Assembly (NCBI GenBank): GCA_032622095.1
Contig: CP136069.1
Coordinates: 68,163,319 to 68,227,318, forward strand
From: Siphonodentalium dalli
Taxonomy: Eukaryota > Mollusca > Scaphopoda > Gadilida > Siphonodentaliidae
Direction of reading: 5' to 3'
DNA: 64,000 bases
Of the stretch, positions 35,392 to 46,600 are shown one piece after another (within the stretch, counting starts at the first letter, position 1; each line of letters begins with the position of its first letter). The notes beneath the pieces are model-generated. The model saw only the letters and a program-made list of their open reading frames with translations. It searched no databases and had not been told where the DNA came from. A program made the position numbers and the translations under genes.

Positions 35392-35759
35392 GTTGTACGT
35401 ACCAGGCCGTGATAACCTCCGTTCCAAGGAAAAACAGCTTCTGGCTGTTCCCGTGGGTAATTATAAGAAAATTGAACGTCGTCTGTTTACACATGCCGCA
35501 CCAAGTGTTTGGAACTCCATCCCTCTCGACATTCGTCGTTCGCATTCTATTGACATTTTCAAGCAACGACTTAAAACGCATCTCTTCAAGATTTACCCAC
35601 ACACAACTAGCCGTAGATAGCAACATTGCATCATTCCCCGTATCCATATATTGTATATATTCTAATGTCTGTACATGTATATAACCTGCATATAGAGTCC
35701 CAAGCGATTCGAGCTACACCAGGGATGAAGCGCTATATAAATGCTGTATATTATTATTA
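35392..35759 (+). mobile_element. 5'-truncated non-LTR retrotransposon (CR1/L2-like) 3' end
   Basis: The plus-strand frame ends at 35,620. It carries the characteristic C-terminus of LINE ORF2 after the reverse transcriptase: SVWNSIPLDIRRSHSIDIF followed by KQRLKTHLFKIY. A short 3' UTR has GAAGCGCTATATAAATGCTG and a (TTA)n tail at ~35,746-35,760, both common at CR1/L2-type 3' ends. Only about the last 70 codons survive. It is flanked by TAAAAC (35,386-35,391 and 35,760-35,765), a likely target duplication, and sits inside the BEL gag relic on the opposite strand. Confidence 0.8.
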
Positions 35760-35905
35760 TAAAACCACTTACGCACATAGCAGCTTGTCCAAATAACAAT
35801 GATTTCAGGTACAGAATGTACAGCCGCAGAGGTGGAGTCCCAACATACATCCCTAGATATGGCAAGAAACGTGAGCAAAAAGTTAAGGGGTATGTTTTTG
35901 TCCCA
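35760..35905 (-). pseudogene. BEL/Pao gag relic, portion upstream of the LINE insertion
   Basis: Beyond the LINE, the minus strand continues the gag. YLKSLLFGQAAMCVSGF resembles the segment that normally precedes the FRLT motif, and it is in the same frame as 34,748-35,391 once the insertion is ignored. In a neighbouring frame, CWDSTSAAVHSVPEI resembles the preceding gag motif (W-D-S-x-x-x-A-V-H-S). A frameshift and small deletion therefore separate the two near 35,815. The 82-bp satellite begins where the gag similarity runs out, so the 5' half is lost. Confidence 0.6.
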
Positions 35906-38606
35906 TGTAGAAAGCCTTGATACAGAGCGGGACAAGCGTTACAGAAGCTGACAAAATATGTTTTTATTTCTCATCGTTATCTGCGTCTCAGTAGTAACCC
36001 TTGATACAGAGCGATACAAGCGTTACAGAATCTTACAGAGTTGATTTTATTTCTAGTGATTATCTGCGTCCCAGTAGTAACCCTTGATACAGAGCGATAC
36101 AAGCGTTACAGAATCTTACAGAGTTGATTTTATTTCCAGTGATTATCTGCGTCCCAGTAGTAACCCTTGATACAGAGCGATACAAGCGTTACAGAATCTT
36201 ACAGAGTTGATTTTTATTTCTAGTGATTATCTGCGTCCCAGTAGTAACCCTTGATACAGAGTGATACAAGCGTTACTGCAGTTAAAAAATCGTTATTATT
36301 TCTCATCGTTATCTGCGTCCCAGTAGTAACCCTTGATACAGAGCGATACAAGCGTTACAGCAGTTAAAAAATCGTTTTTATTTCTAGTGATTATCTGCGT
36401 CCCAGTAGTAACCCTTGATACAGAGCGATACAAGCGTTACAGCAGTTAAAAAATCGTTTTTATTTCTCGTCGTTATCTGCGTCCCAGTAGTAACCCTTGA
36501 TACTACTCGATACAAGCGTTACAGCAGTTAAAAAATCGTTTTTATTTCTAGTGATTATCTGCGTCCCAGTAGTAACCCTTGATACAGAGCGATACAAGCG
36601 TTACAGCAGTTAAAAAATCGTTTTTATTTCTAGTGATTATCTGCGTCCCAGTAGTAACCCTTGACACAGAGCGATACAAGCGTTACAGAATCTTACACAG
36701 TTGATTTTATTTCTCATCGTTATCTGCGTCCCAGTAGTAACCCTTGATACAGATCGATACAAGCGTTACAGCAGTTAAAAAATCGTTTTTATTTCTCGTC
36801 GTTATCTCCGTCCCAGTAGTAACCCTTGATACAGAGCGATACAAGCGTTACAGCAGTTAAAAAATCGTTTTTATTTCTCATCGTTATCTGCGTCCCAGTA
36901 GTAACCCTTGATACAGAGCGATACAAGCGTTACAGCAGTTAAAAAATCATTTTTATTTCTCATCGTTATCTGCGTCCCAGTAGTAACCCTTGATACAGAG
37001 CGATACAAGCGTTACAGCAGTTAAAAAATCGTTTTTATTTCCAATGATTATCTCCGTCCCAGTAGTAACCCTTGATACAGAGCGATACAAGCGTTACAGC
37101 AGTTAAAAAATCGTTTTTATTTCTAGTGATTATCTGCGTCCCAGTAGTAACCCTTGATACAGAGCGATACAAGCGTTACAGCAGTTAAAAAATCGTTTTT
37201 ATTTCCAGTGATTATCTCCGTCCCAGTAGTAACCCTTGATACAGAGCGATACAAGCGTTACAGCAGTTAAAAAATCGTTTTTATTTCTAGTGATTATCTG
37301 CGTCCCAGTAGTAACCCTTGATACAGAGCGATACAAGCGTTACAGAAGTTTAAGGAATCGTTTTTATTTCCAGTGATTATCTCCGTCCCAGTAGTAACCC
37401 TTGATACAGAGCGATACAAGCGTTACAGCAGTTAAAAAATCGTTTTTATTTCCAGTGATTATCTCCGTCCCAGTAGTAACCCTTGATACAGAGCGATACA
37501 AGCGTTACAGCAGTTAAAAAATCGTTTTTATTTCTCGTCGTTATCTCCGTCCCAGTAGTAACCCTTGATACAGAGCGATACAAGCGTTACAGCAGTTAAA
37601 AAATCGTTTGTATTTCTCATCGTTATCTGCGTCCCAGTAGTAACCCTTGATACAGAGCGATACAAGCGTTACAGCAGTTAAAAAATCGTTTTTATTTCCA
37701 GTGATTATCTCCGTCCCAGTAGTAACCCTTGATACAGAGCGATACAAGCGTTACAGCAGTTAAAATCGTTTTTATTTCTCATCGTTATCTGCGTCCCAGT
37801 AGTAACCCTTGATACAGAGCGACACAAGCGTTACATCAGTTAAAAAATCGTTTTTATTTCTCATCGTTATCTGCTTCCCAGTAGTAACCCTTGATACAGA
37901 GCGATACAAGCGTTACAGAATCTTACAGAGTTGATTTTATTTCTCATCGTTATCTGCGTCCCAGTAGTAACCCTTGATACAGAGCGATACAAGCGTTACA
38001 GAATCTTACAGAGTTGATTTTATTTCTCATCGTTATCTGCGTCCCAGTAGTAACCCTTGATACAGAGCGATACAAGCGTTACAGCAGTTAAAAAATCGTT
38101 TTTATTTCTCGTCGTTATCTCCGTCCCAGTACTAACCCTTGATACAGAGCGATACAAGCGTTACAGCAGTTAAAAAATCGTTTTTATTTCTCATCGTTAT
38201 CTGCGTCCCAGTAGTAACCCTTGATACAGAGCGATACAAGCGTTACAGCAGTTGAAAAATCGTTTTTATTTCCAGTGATTATCTCCGTCCCAGTAGTAAC
38301 CCTTGATACAGAGCGATACAAGCGTTACAGCAGTTAAAAAATCGTTTTTATTTCTCATCATTATCTGCGTCCCAGTAGTAACCCTTGATTCAGAGCGATA
38401 CAAGCGTTACAGCAGTTAAAAAATCGTTTTTATTTCTCATTGTTATCTGCGTCCCAGTAGTAACCCTTGATACAGAGCGATACAAGCGTTACAGCAGTTA
38501 AAAAATCGTTTTTATTTCTAGTGATTATCTGCGTCCCAGTAGTAACCCTTGATACAGAGCGATACAAGCGTTTCAGAATCTTACAGAGTTGATTTTATTT
38601 CTCATT
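35905..38606. repeat. 82/83-bp satellite array, about 33 units
   Basis: The core TAACCCTTGATACAGAGCGA then TACAAGCGTTACAG repeats with a period of 82-84 bp. Two linker types alternate irregularly: CAGTTAAAAAATCGTTTTTA (82 bp) and AATCTTACAGAGTTGATTTT (83 bp). The next segment also varies (CTAGTGATTATCTGCG, CCAGTGATTATCTCCG, CTCATCGTTATCTGCG, CTCGTCGTTATCTCCG). The first unit is degenerate, as expected at an array edge. The minus-strand frame at 37,541-37,747 is a by-product. Confidence 0.95.
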
Positions 38607-38794
38607 ACGCTACACAGTGGTGTAAGCTGGTGTAGAGTTTTTCATATTCTGTGGTCGATCGATAATCCATTGGTCGAATGTATGATGGTTATTTCGTACT
38701 TGAGTATAAACCGTACCGATAGAGTCACGATAGTACGACAAAGATTAGCACGTGTGTTTACGTCACCGGTGTAATTGTGGGGACCTGTTTCTAT
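38607..38794. other. Short unique segment after the 82-bp array
   Basis: No repeat or domain is recognised. A 61-codon frame (38,589-38,774) begins inside the satellite and is unlikely to be real. Confidence 0.3.
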
Positions 38795-39560
38795 TATGAA
38801 GGTTCGCTATCCCGAAGGTCCGCTATTCCGAAGGTTCTCTATTCCGAATGTTTTTGTTATTTTTAGGTTAATTCTATATTGTAAAGTATTGAGACTAATT
38901 TGAGAGGGTTCATTATCACAAAGATTCTTTTTATGGAGTGTGCGCTCACATCCGAACTGATCCTGCGCGCATACCGATACAGATACAGGAGGAAATAACT
39001 TAACTTAGAGCATTAAATGTGATTTTGTCTTGTTTTCGCGGGTTTTCTTGAGATTTAATGTGATTACGTGGGCCACACCTTTGAATTATTGGCATATAAT
39101 ATGAATGTTGTGGTATAAATGGACCCTCCCGCATTGGGACATGACACAGGTACAGTTGACTTAAGTGATGTTCTGTGTGGGCTCCAATTTGGAGTTCAAT
39201 ATTTTAAGGGCCAAATTTAGAATTTTATGGGCCCATACCTTTGAACTCTGGGCATATAATATGAATATTGGGGGCATGTCTCTATTCCGAAGGTTCACTA
39301 TCCCGAAGGTCCACTATTACGAAATTTCTCTGAATGTTCGCTATTCCGAAGGTTCACCAATCCGAAGGTTCGTTATTCCGAAGGTTCTGTATTCCGAAGG
39401 TTGATGTTATTTTAAGGTTAATTCTATATTCTAAAGTATTGAGAGGGTTCATTATCACGAAGATTCTTTTTATGAAGGAAATAACTTAAAACATTAAATG
39501 TGATTTTGTTTTGTTTTCGCGGGTTTTCTTGAGTTTAATGTCATTACGTATGACCTTATT
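38795..39560. repeat. Two-unit ~485-bp repeat with CTATTCCGAAGG clusters
   Basis: Unit 1 starts near 38,800 with TATCCCGAAGG and CTATTCCGAAGG phrases, then TTTTTAGGTTAATTCTATAT, GAGGGTTCATTATCAC and TTTTCGCGGGTTTTCTTGAG. The same order recurs from about 39,285 to 39,545, an offset of 482-491 bp. Between them lies a segment related to the 162-bp satellite (39,060-39,275). It appears to be a tandemly duplicated piece of a dispersed element. Confidence 0.75.
39060..39275 (-). repeat. Solitary diverged relative of the 162-bp satellite, inverted
   Basis: Compared with the reverse complement of the array monomer, the same landmarks appear in the same order: ATATAATATGAATGTTG, ATGGACCCTCCCGCAT, GACATGAC, AGTTGACTTA, GGGCTCCAATTTGGAGTTCA, TTAAGGGCC and again GGCATATAATATGAAT at 39,251. 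The last lies 160 bp after the first at 39,091, close to the monomer length. Similarity is patchy but collinear over a full unit, 4.4 kb from the array edge. Confidence 0.7.
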
Positions 39561-40027
39561 TCTCATTACATATTCACGCCAAGCAGCCCACACAATTGCT
39601 ATGTTTCCGTGCGATTTAATGTCATTACGTGTGACCTAATATCTCAATAATCTGAGGCAAGAGTACGCCTGCTAAAGGCGAATTATAACAGTGGGGCTAT
39701 AACGCTCAATAAATACTGGAGGCTATAACAAACTGCGCAGCAGAATATCGCTGAATAGACGAGTATGAGATGAGCCTAACTGCAATTGTGACTTTGTTTA
39801 AAGGCCCACTTAATTTTCGAGTCATTCATTTGTTTATAGTATATACGGTTTTAATAACAATTTATGCCATAAAATTTGAATAAAATACTATAATTCATCA
39901 CCATTTGAAACGCAGAATACTTCTATCTCCTAGTTTGAAACACCTTTAAAATACCGCCACAAGTCGTGCGTCGTATATCTAGCAATTAGCAACTAACATG
40001 TCCTCTTCGGCTTTCCATATATTTCAA
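39561..40027. other. Unassigned low-copy DNA
   Basis: No gene or clear repeat is recognised. The motif GTCATTACGTRTGACCTWAT recurs at about 39,540 and 39,620, suggesting decayed repeat sequence. Confidence 0.3.
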
Positions 40028-40497
40028 CGTAATTTGATACTTATGGGTATTTGTGTCCGGGAAGTGTTTTGGACGGATCAAATCGTGACCCCGACCTGAC
40101 CTTGACCTTTAAAACTGTCAATGCAAGGTCAATTTGGGTAAAACGGACAAATTTCGGCGAAATTTGATACCTAGGGATACATTTGTCCCGGGAGTGTTTT
40201 GAACGGGTCAAATCGTGACCTCGGCGTGACCTTAACCTTCAATGTGGTCAATCAAAGGTCAAATCGGGTAAAACGGGTCAAATCATGACTCCGACATTAC
40301 CTTGACCTTCAAAATTGTTAATTAAAGGTCAAGTGGGGTAAAACGGACGGGGGTACTTTTCTCCGGGTGGGGGTGTTTTGGGCGGGTTAAATCATGACCC
40401 TGACCTGACTTTCGAAATAGTCAATTGAAGGTCAAATCCCGCCTTTCGCCGGAAATCAGATGGGAAACAGCCCGGACGAAGTCGGGGCCACCAGCTT
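40028..40497 (+). mobile_element. 5'-truncated Helitron, family B
   Basis: About four diverged internal units (CCGACCTGACCTTGACCTT, AAAGGTCAAATCGGGTAAAA, GGGAGTGTTTTGRACGGGTC) are followed by the family B 3' end: hairpin CCCGGACGAAGTCGGG, then GCCACCAGCTTG and T. The terminal CTAG is mutated to CTTG and the 5' end is missing, so this is an older, inactive copy. Confidence 0.65.
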
Positions 40498-40683
40498 GTG
40501 TAATAAAGTAGACAGTTTGAAGAAAGTAATGTATAACACGAGAAACGGGAAAACTTGAAATATGGAAGTATGCAAATTTCCCACATAAAATTTGAAAGCT
40601 AGTTTTTAGAATAATTATTATTAAATTTATATTTATGGCTAATAATATGATATTGGTGGCGTTACCATTTCTGACTATGGTTT
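40498..40683. other. Short AT-rich segment, nothing recognised
   Basis: No structure beyond AT-rich sequence between the Helitron relic and the satellite outpost. Confidence 0.3.
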
Positions 40684-41003
40684 TCTTGTCGTTATCTGCG
40701 TCCCAGTAGTAACCCTTGATACAGAGCGATACAAGCGTTACATAAGTTTAAGGAATCGTTTTTATTTCTAGTGATTATCTGCGTCCCAGTAGTAACCCTT
40801 GATACAGAGCGATACAAGCGTTACAGAATCTCACAGAGTTGATTTAATTTCTAGTGATTATCTGCGTCCCAGTAGTAACCCTTGATACAGAGCGATACAA
40901 GCGTCACAGCAGTTAAAAAATCGTTTTTATTTCCAGTGATTATCTGCGTCCCCGTAGTAACCATTGATACAAAGCGATACAAGCGCAACTCGTTAAAAAA
41001 ATT
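40684..41003. repeat. Outpost of the 82/83-bp satellite, 4 units
   Basis: Four units with the same core (TAACCCTTGATACAGAGCGA) and both linker types, separated from the main array by about 2.1 kb of other sequence. The last unit is degenerate (CCCCGTAGTAACCATTGATA, AAGCGCAACTCG), a natural array edge. Confidence 0.9.
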
Positions 41004-41499
41004 CGACGTGTTTTTTTTTGTCACAAAGTCACCAATACTTATCGTGGAATAACTCCAATTAGAAAAATGAAAATATTATTTTATAAGGGGGATAACGCTG
41101 TTGAGAATGCGAATCTGCAATTCCCGAATTTCAGCGAAGCCATAGAGAATGTGCCGATAGAGTTTGACAAACATTTAAAGGTCCTCACAGAAACCACACA
41201 CGTTAGAACTAGAATACTTTATACTTATAAATCTCAATGTTATTTGTCTATTTGTTCATTTGTCCGGGTTCATATTGTATTAATTAAAATGGCACTGTGA
41301 TAATTTAACTAACCAACTAATTATATACCCAAAATGACTGAAACTGGTTAGTGAAAATTTAAACACAGGGATAAACTGGAGTGTCTTGGGGTAGATGCCG
41401 TTGACGCAGACTACTTAAATGGGTACAAATAAATTAGATGATAAATAAAGAGCGTTTATTATCAGCTCAGACGCAGACATATGTTGGACAAGAGCATCA
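41004..41499. other. Low-copy segment with an unassigned open frame
   Basis: A plus-strand frame at 41,067-41,300 (77 codons) begins MKILFYKGDNAVENANLQFP and has ordinary amino-acid composition in its first half, but matches no family I know. It could be a decayed exon. Nothing else is visible. Confidence 0.2.
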
Positions 41500-43640
41500 C
41501 TGTCCAGACAGACTATTTACATGGGAGCAGCAAGTAAGAATATACACTATGCTATCCAGTGTGGTAAGCCTATATAGCCAGTTACATTAGTCACTATTAG
41601 CTAGTCATATTGGTTATTCAATATGACTATCGGTATATATAGGCAGCAATATTGATCAAAGTAGCAAGCTATGGTGGATAGTCTATAAAGCAGACTAGTA
41701 ATAGTAGTCTCTATAGCTAACCAGTGTAGTAAATATATATATATCAAGTTGCATTAGTTACTACCAGCCAGTCATAATGGTTATTCAGTATGAATGTCGG
41801 TATGTATGGGCAGCAATATTGATCAAAGTAGTACATGTAGTTATGGGGGATAGTAGATAAAGCATACTAGTAAGAGTAGTCACCATAGATAACCAGTGAG
41901 GTGAGTCCATCTATCAAGTTACATTAGTCACTACCAGCTAGTCATAATGGTTATTCGGTATATGAGAGGTAATATTGGTCAATGTAGCTAGCTCTGGTGG
42001 ATAGTCGGTAGCAAGGTAATAAGATTAGTCACTATAGCTGAAGGTTGTTTATTCAGTATACATGGGCAGTTATATTGATCAACATTGCTAGTTACTAATT
42101 CGTACTAGTCATGGTCATCAGTATATATATAGTACTATTAATCAAGATGGCAAGCTGTGGTGACTTATCTATCTTGCCAGCTTGTATGAATAGTCGCTAT
42201 ATCTTACAAGGGTGATATGTCTATCTAGCCAGTTACATTAGCCACAATAGTTGGTCATGGTGGTTGTTCAGATTATCTAGGTAGTAATGTCGGATAGTCT
42301 ATACACATCTATTAATAATAGCCAATCATGGTGGTATGTTTATATAGCCAGTTACATTAGTCACTGTAGCTAGCCATGGTGTTTATTCAATACACGTGGA
42401 TAGCAATATTGATCAAAGTAGCTAGGTAGGTATATATTTTATACAGTATAAGCTAGTAAATCTAGTCACTAAAGCTATAATCCGGATGGTGAGTCTATCT
42501 AGATAGTTAGTCAGTGACTATAGTTAGCCATTGTTGTTAGTCGGTGCAATGTGGGCAGTAGTATTGATCAACGTATCTAGCTATTATGGATAATCTATCC
42601 AGAAGGCTAGTTAGTGTAGTCAATAACCTGGGTGTAGTCAAGCTAACCTGGGTGGTAAGTCTATCCAGACAGTTAATTAGTCAATATAGACAGTCACTGT
42701 GTATGATTATAGCTACCCATGGTGATTATTCAGTATATATGGGCAATAATATAGATCAAAGTAGCCAGATAGAAAGACAGTGTATATCGCAAGCTAGTAA
42801 GATTAGTCACTGCAGGGTGGTAAGTCTGTCTAGCCATTTACTGCAGTCACTATAACTAGTCCTGGTGGGTATTCAGTCTACATAGACAGTACTGTTGATC
42901 TATATAGCTAACTATGGTGGCTTTTCTATCCATTAATCATAATGGCTAATCGTGGTGGTTATGCAGTTTACATAGATAGTAATATTAATCACTATAGCTA
43001 GCACTGGCGAGTGGGTGGTCTATTTATCCAGCTAATAATAATAGTCACTATAGCTAATCAGGGTGGTAAGTCTATTCACTAGTATTTAGGGAGCTAAATT
43101 AGTCAATATCCCTAGTAATTGTGGTAATTCAGTACATATGGACAGTAATGTCGGTGGATAATCTATCAAGAAAAGCTCATACATGTATGTGTAGACATTA
43201 TAACTAACCATGGTGGTAAGTTACATTAGTCACTAGAGCCTGTCAATTTGGTTACACAGTACAAATGGACAGTGATATTGATCGGTGAAGCTACCGATGG
43301 TGCATAGCCTATGCAACAGGCTAGTAAGTGTAGTCATTATAGCTAAACAGAATGGTAAGCCTATCAAGCAATTACGCTAGACACTATAGCTAATCATGGT
43401 GGATATGCAGTCTATATAGAGAGTAATATTGTCATTATAGCTATCAATTGCCGATAGTCTATCTCTCCAGCTACTAAAATTGTCACTATAGCTCAGTAGC
43501 AAGGTAAGTCTATAAAGCCAGTTACATTGGTCACTATAGCTAGTAATGATTTTCACAAAGTTTATACGGGCGGTAGTATTTATCAATGTAGCTAAGTGTG
43601 GTGGATTATCTATCTAGCTAGCATGTAATAATTGTCACTA
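41500..43640. repeat. Decayed ~170-180-bp tandem repeat
   Basis: Units share, in order, GTTACATTAGTCACTA, TAGCTAGTCATGGTGGTTAT, TCAGTATATATGGGCAGTAA, TATTGATCAAAGTAGCTAG, GGTGGATAGTCTATC and TAGTCACTATAGCTAACCA. Early spacings are ~168 and ~178 bp (41,581, 41,748, 41,926). Units are strongly diverged and many are internally shortened, so later periodicity is loose. The open frames at 42,586-42,855 and 43,377-43,586 are artefacts of the repeat. Confidence 0.75.
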
Positions 43641-46600
43641 AAAATAATTCATATTATATTTCCAGAATACAAAGATTTAGGCACCTCCCCATTTTCCTTG
43701 ATGGGCCCTTAAATGTTTGAACCCCGAATTGGAGTATGTAGAGTGAAAACCTAAGTTAACTATATAGTAGTCATGTACAGATGCAGGATGGTCCATATAT
43801 GTCCCAACGTTCATAATATATTCCAAGAAAACAGATATTTAGACTCCTACAATTTTCTATGGTGGGCCCTTAAAATGGTGAACCCCAAATTGGAGCCCGT
43901 GCGGTGAAAACCTAAGTCAACTATATATTAGTCATGTACGGATGCAGGACGGTCCAGATATGTCTCAACGTTCATATTCTATTTCCAGAATCCAGATATT
44001 TTGACTCCTACCCATTCTCTATGATGGGCCCTTAACATGGTGAACCCCAAATTGGAGCCCGTGTGGTGAAACCCTAAGTCAACTATATATTAGTCATGTA
44101 CGGATGCAGGACGATTCATATATGTCCCAACGTTCATATTATATCCCAAGAATCCAGATATTTAGACTCCTACGCATTTGCTATGATGGGCCCTTAACAT
44201 GGTGAACCCCAAATCGGAGCCCATGCGGAGAAAACCTAAGTCAACTATATATTAGTCATGTACGGATGCAGGACGGTCCAGATATGTCCCAACGTTCATA
44301 TTATATTTCCAGAATCCAGATATTTTGACTCCTACCCATTCTTTAAGATGGGCCCTTAACATGGTGAACCACAAATTGGAGCCCGTGCGGTGAAAACCTA
44401 AGTCAACTATATATTAGTAATATTTGGATGCAGGACGATCCAGATATGTCCCAACGCTCATATTATATCCCAAGAATCCAGTTATTTTGACTCCTACCCA
44501 TTCTCTATGATGGGCCCTTAACATGCTGAACCCCAAATTGGAGCCCATGCGGTAAGACCCTAAGTCAACTATATATTAATCATGTACGGATGCAGGACGA
44601 TTCATATATGTCCCAACGTGCATATTATATCGCAAGAATCCAGATATTTTGACTCCTACCCATTCTCTATGAAGGGCCCTTAACATGGTGAACCCCAAAT
44701 CGGAGCCCGTGTGGTGAAAACCTAAGTCAACTATATATAAGTCATGTACGGATGCAGGACGGTCCAGATATGTCCCAAAGTTCATATTATATTTCCAGAA
44801 TCCAGATATTTAGATTCCTACCCATTCTCTATGATCAGCCCTTAACATGGTGAACCCCAAATTGGAGCCTGTGCGGTGAAAACCTAAATCAACTATATAT
44901 TAGTCATATAGGGATGCAGGACGATTCATATATGTCCCAACGTTCATAATATCCTGCAAGAATCCAGATATTTAGACTCCTACCCATTCTCTATGATGGG
45001 CCCTTAACATGGTGAACCCTAAATTGGAGCCCGTGCGGTGAAATCCTAAGTCAACTATATATTAGTCATGTACGGATGCAGGACGATTCATATATGTCCC
45101 AACGTTCATATTCTATTTCCAGAATCCAGATATTTTGACTCCTACCCGCTCTCTATGATGGGCCCTTAACATGGTGAACCCCAAATCGGAGCCCATGCGG
45201 TGAAAACCTAAGTCAACTATATATTAGTCATGTACGGTTGCAGGACGGTCCAGATATGTCCCAACGTTCATATTATATTTCCAGAATCCAGATATTTTGA
45301 CTCCTACCCATTCTCTAAGATGGGCCCTTAACATGGTGAACCCCAAATTGGAGCCCGTGCGGTGAAAACCTAAGTCAACTATATATTAGTCATATACGGA
45401 TGCAGGACAGTCCAGATATGTCCCAACGCTCATATTATATCCCAATAATCCAGATATTTAGACTCCTACGCATTTGCTATGATGGGCCCTTAACATGGTG
45501 AACCCCAAATCGGAGCCCGTGCGGTGAAAACCTAAGTCAACTATATATTAGTCATGTACGGATGCAGGACGGTCCAGATATGTCCCAAAATTCATATTAT
45601 ATTTCCAGAATCCAGATATTTAGATTCCTACCCATTCTCTATGATCAGCCCTTAACATGGTGAACCCCAAATTGGAGCCCGTGCGGTGAAATCCTAAATC
45701 AACTATATATTAGTCATATAGGGATGCAGGACGATTCATATATGTCCCAACGTTCATATTATATTGCAAGAATCCAGATATTTAGACTCCTACCCATTCT
45801 CTATGATGGCCCCTTAGCATGGTGAACCCCAAATCGGAGCCTGTGCGGTGAAACCCTAAGTCAACTATATATTAGTCATGTACGGATGCAGGACGATTCA
45901 TATATGTCCCAACGTTCATATTATATCCCAAGAATCAAGATATTTAGACTCCTACCCATTCTCTATGATGGGCCCTTAACATGGTGAACACCAAATCGGA
46001 GCCTGTGCGGTGAAATCCTAAATCAACTATATATTAGTCATATAGGGATGCAGGACGGTCCAGATATGTCCCAACGTTCATATTATACTTCCAGAATCCA
46101 GATATTTTGATTCCTACCCATTCTCTATGATGGGCCCTTAACATGGTGAACCCCAAATTGGAGCCCGTGCGGTGAGACCCTAAGTCAACTATATATTAAT
46201 CATGTACGGATGCAGGACGATTCATATATGTCCCAAGGTTCATATTATATCGCAAGAATCCAGATATTTTGACTCCTACCCATTCTCTATGAAGGGCCCT
46301 TAACATGGTGAACCCCAAATTGGAGCCCGTGCGGTGATAACCTAAGTCAACTATATATTAGTCATATTTGGATGCAGGACGATCCAGATATGTCCCAACG
46401 CTCATATTATATCCCAAGAATCCAGATATTTAGACTCCTACGCATTTGCTATGATGGGCCCTTAACATGGTGAACCCCAAATCGGAGCCCATGCGGTGAA
46501 ATCCTAAATCAACTATATATTAGTCATGTAGGGATGCAGGACGATTCATATATGTCCCAACGTTCATATTATATTTCCAGAATCCAGATATTTTGACTCC

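Noticed and set aside
37541-37747. Minus-strand 68-codon repeat protein
   Set aside because: The unit length (82 bp) is not a multiple of three, so the frame lasts only as long as length variants happen to keep it open.
35905-38606. CRISPR array
   Set aside because: The whole 82/83-bp unit repeats, with no unique spacers and no cas genes; it is a satellite.
44576-44785. Minus-strand open frame within the 162-bp satellite
   Set aside because: 162 is a multiple of three so frames can persist, yet nearly all monomers contain stops in every frame. This one is open by chance variants.
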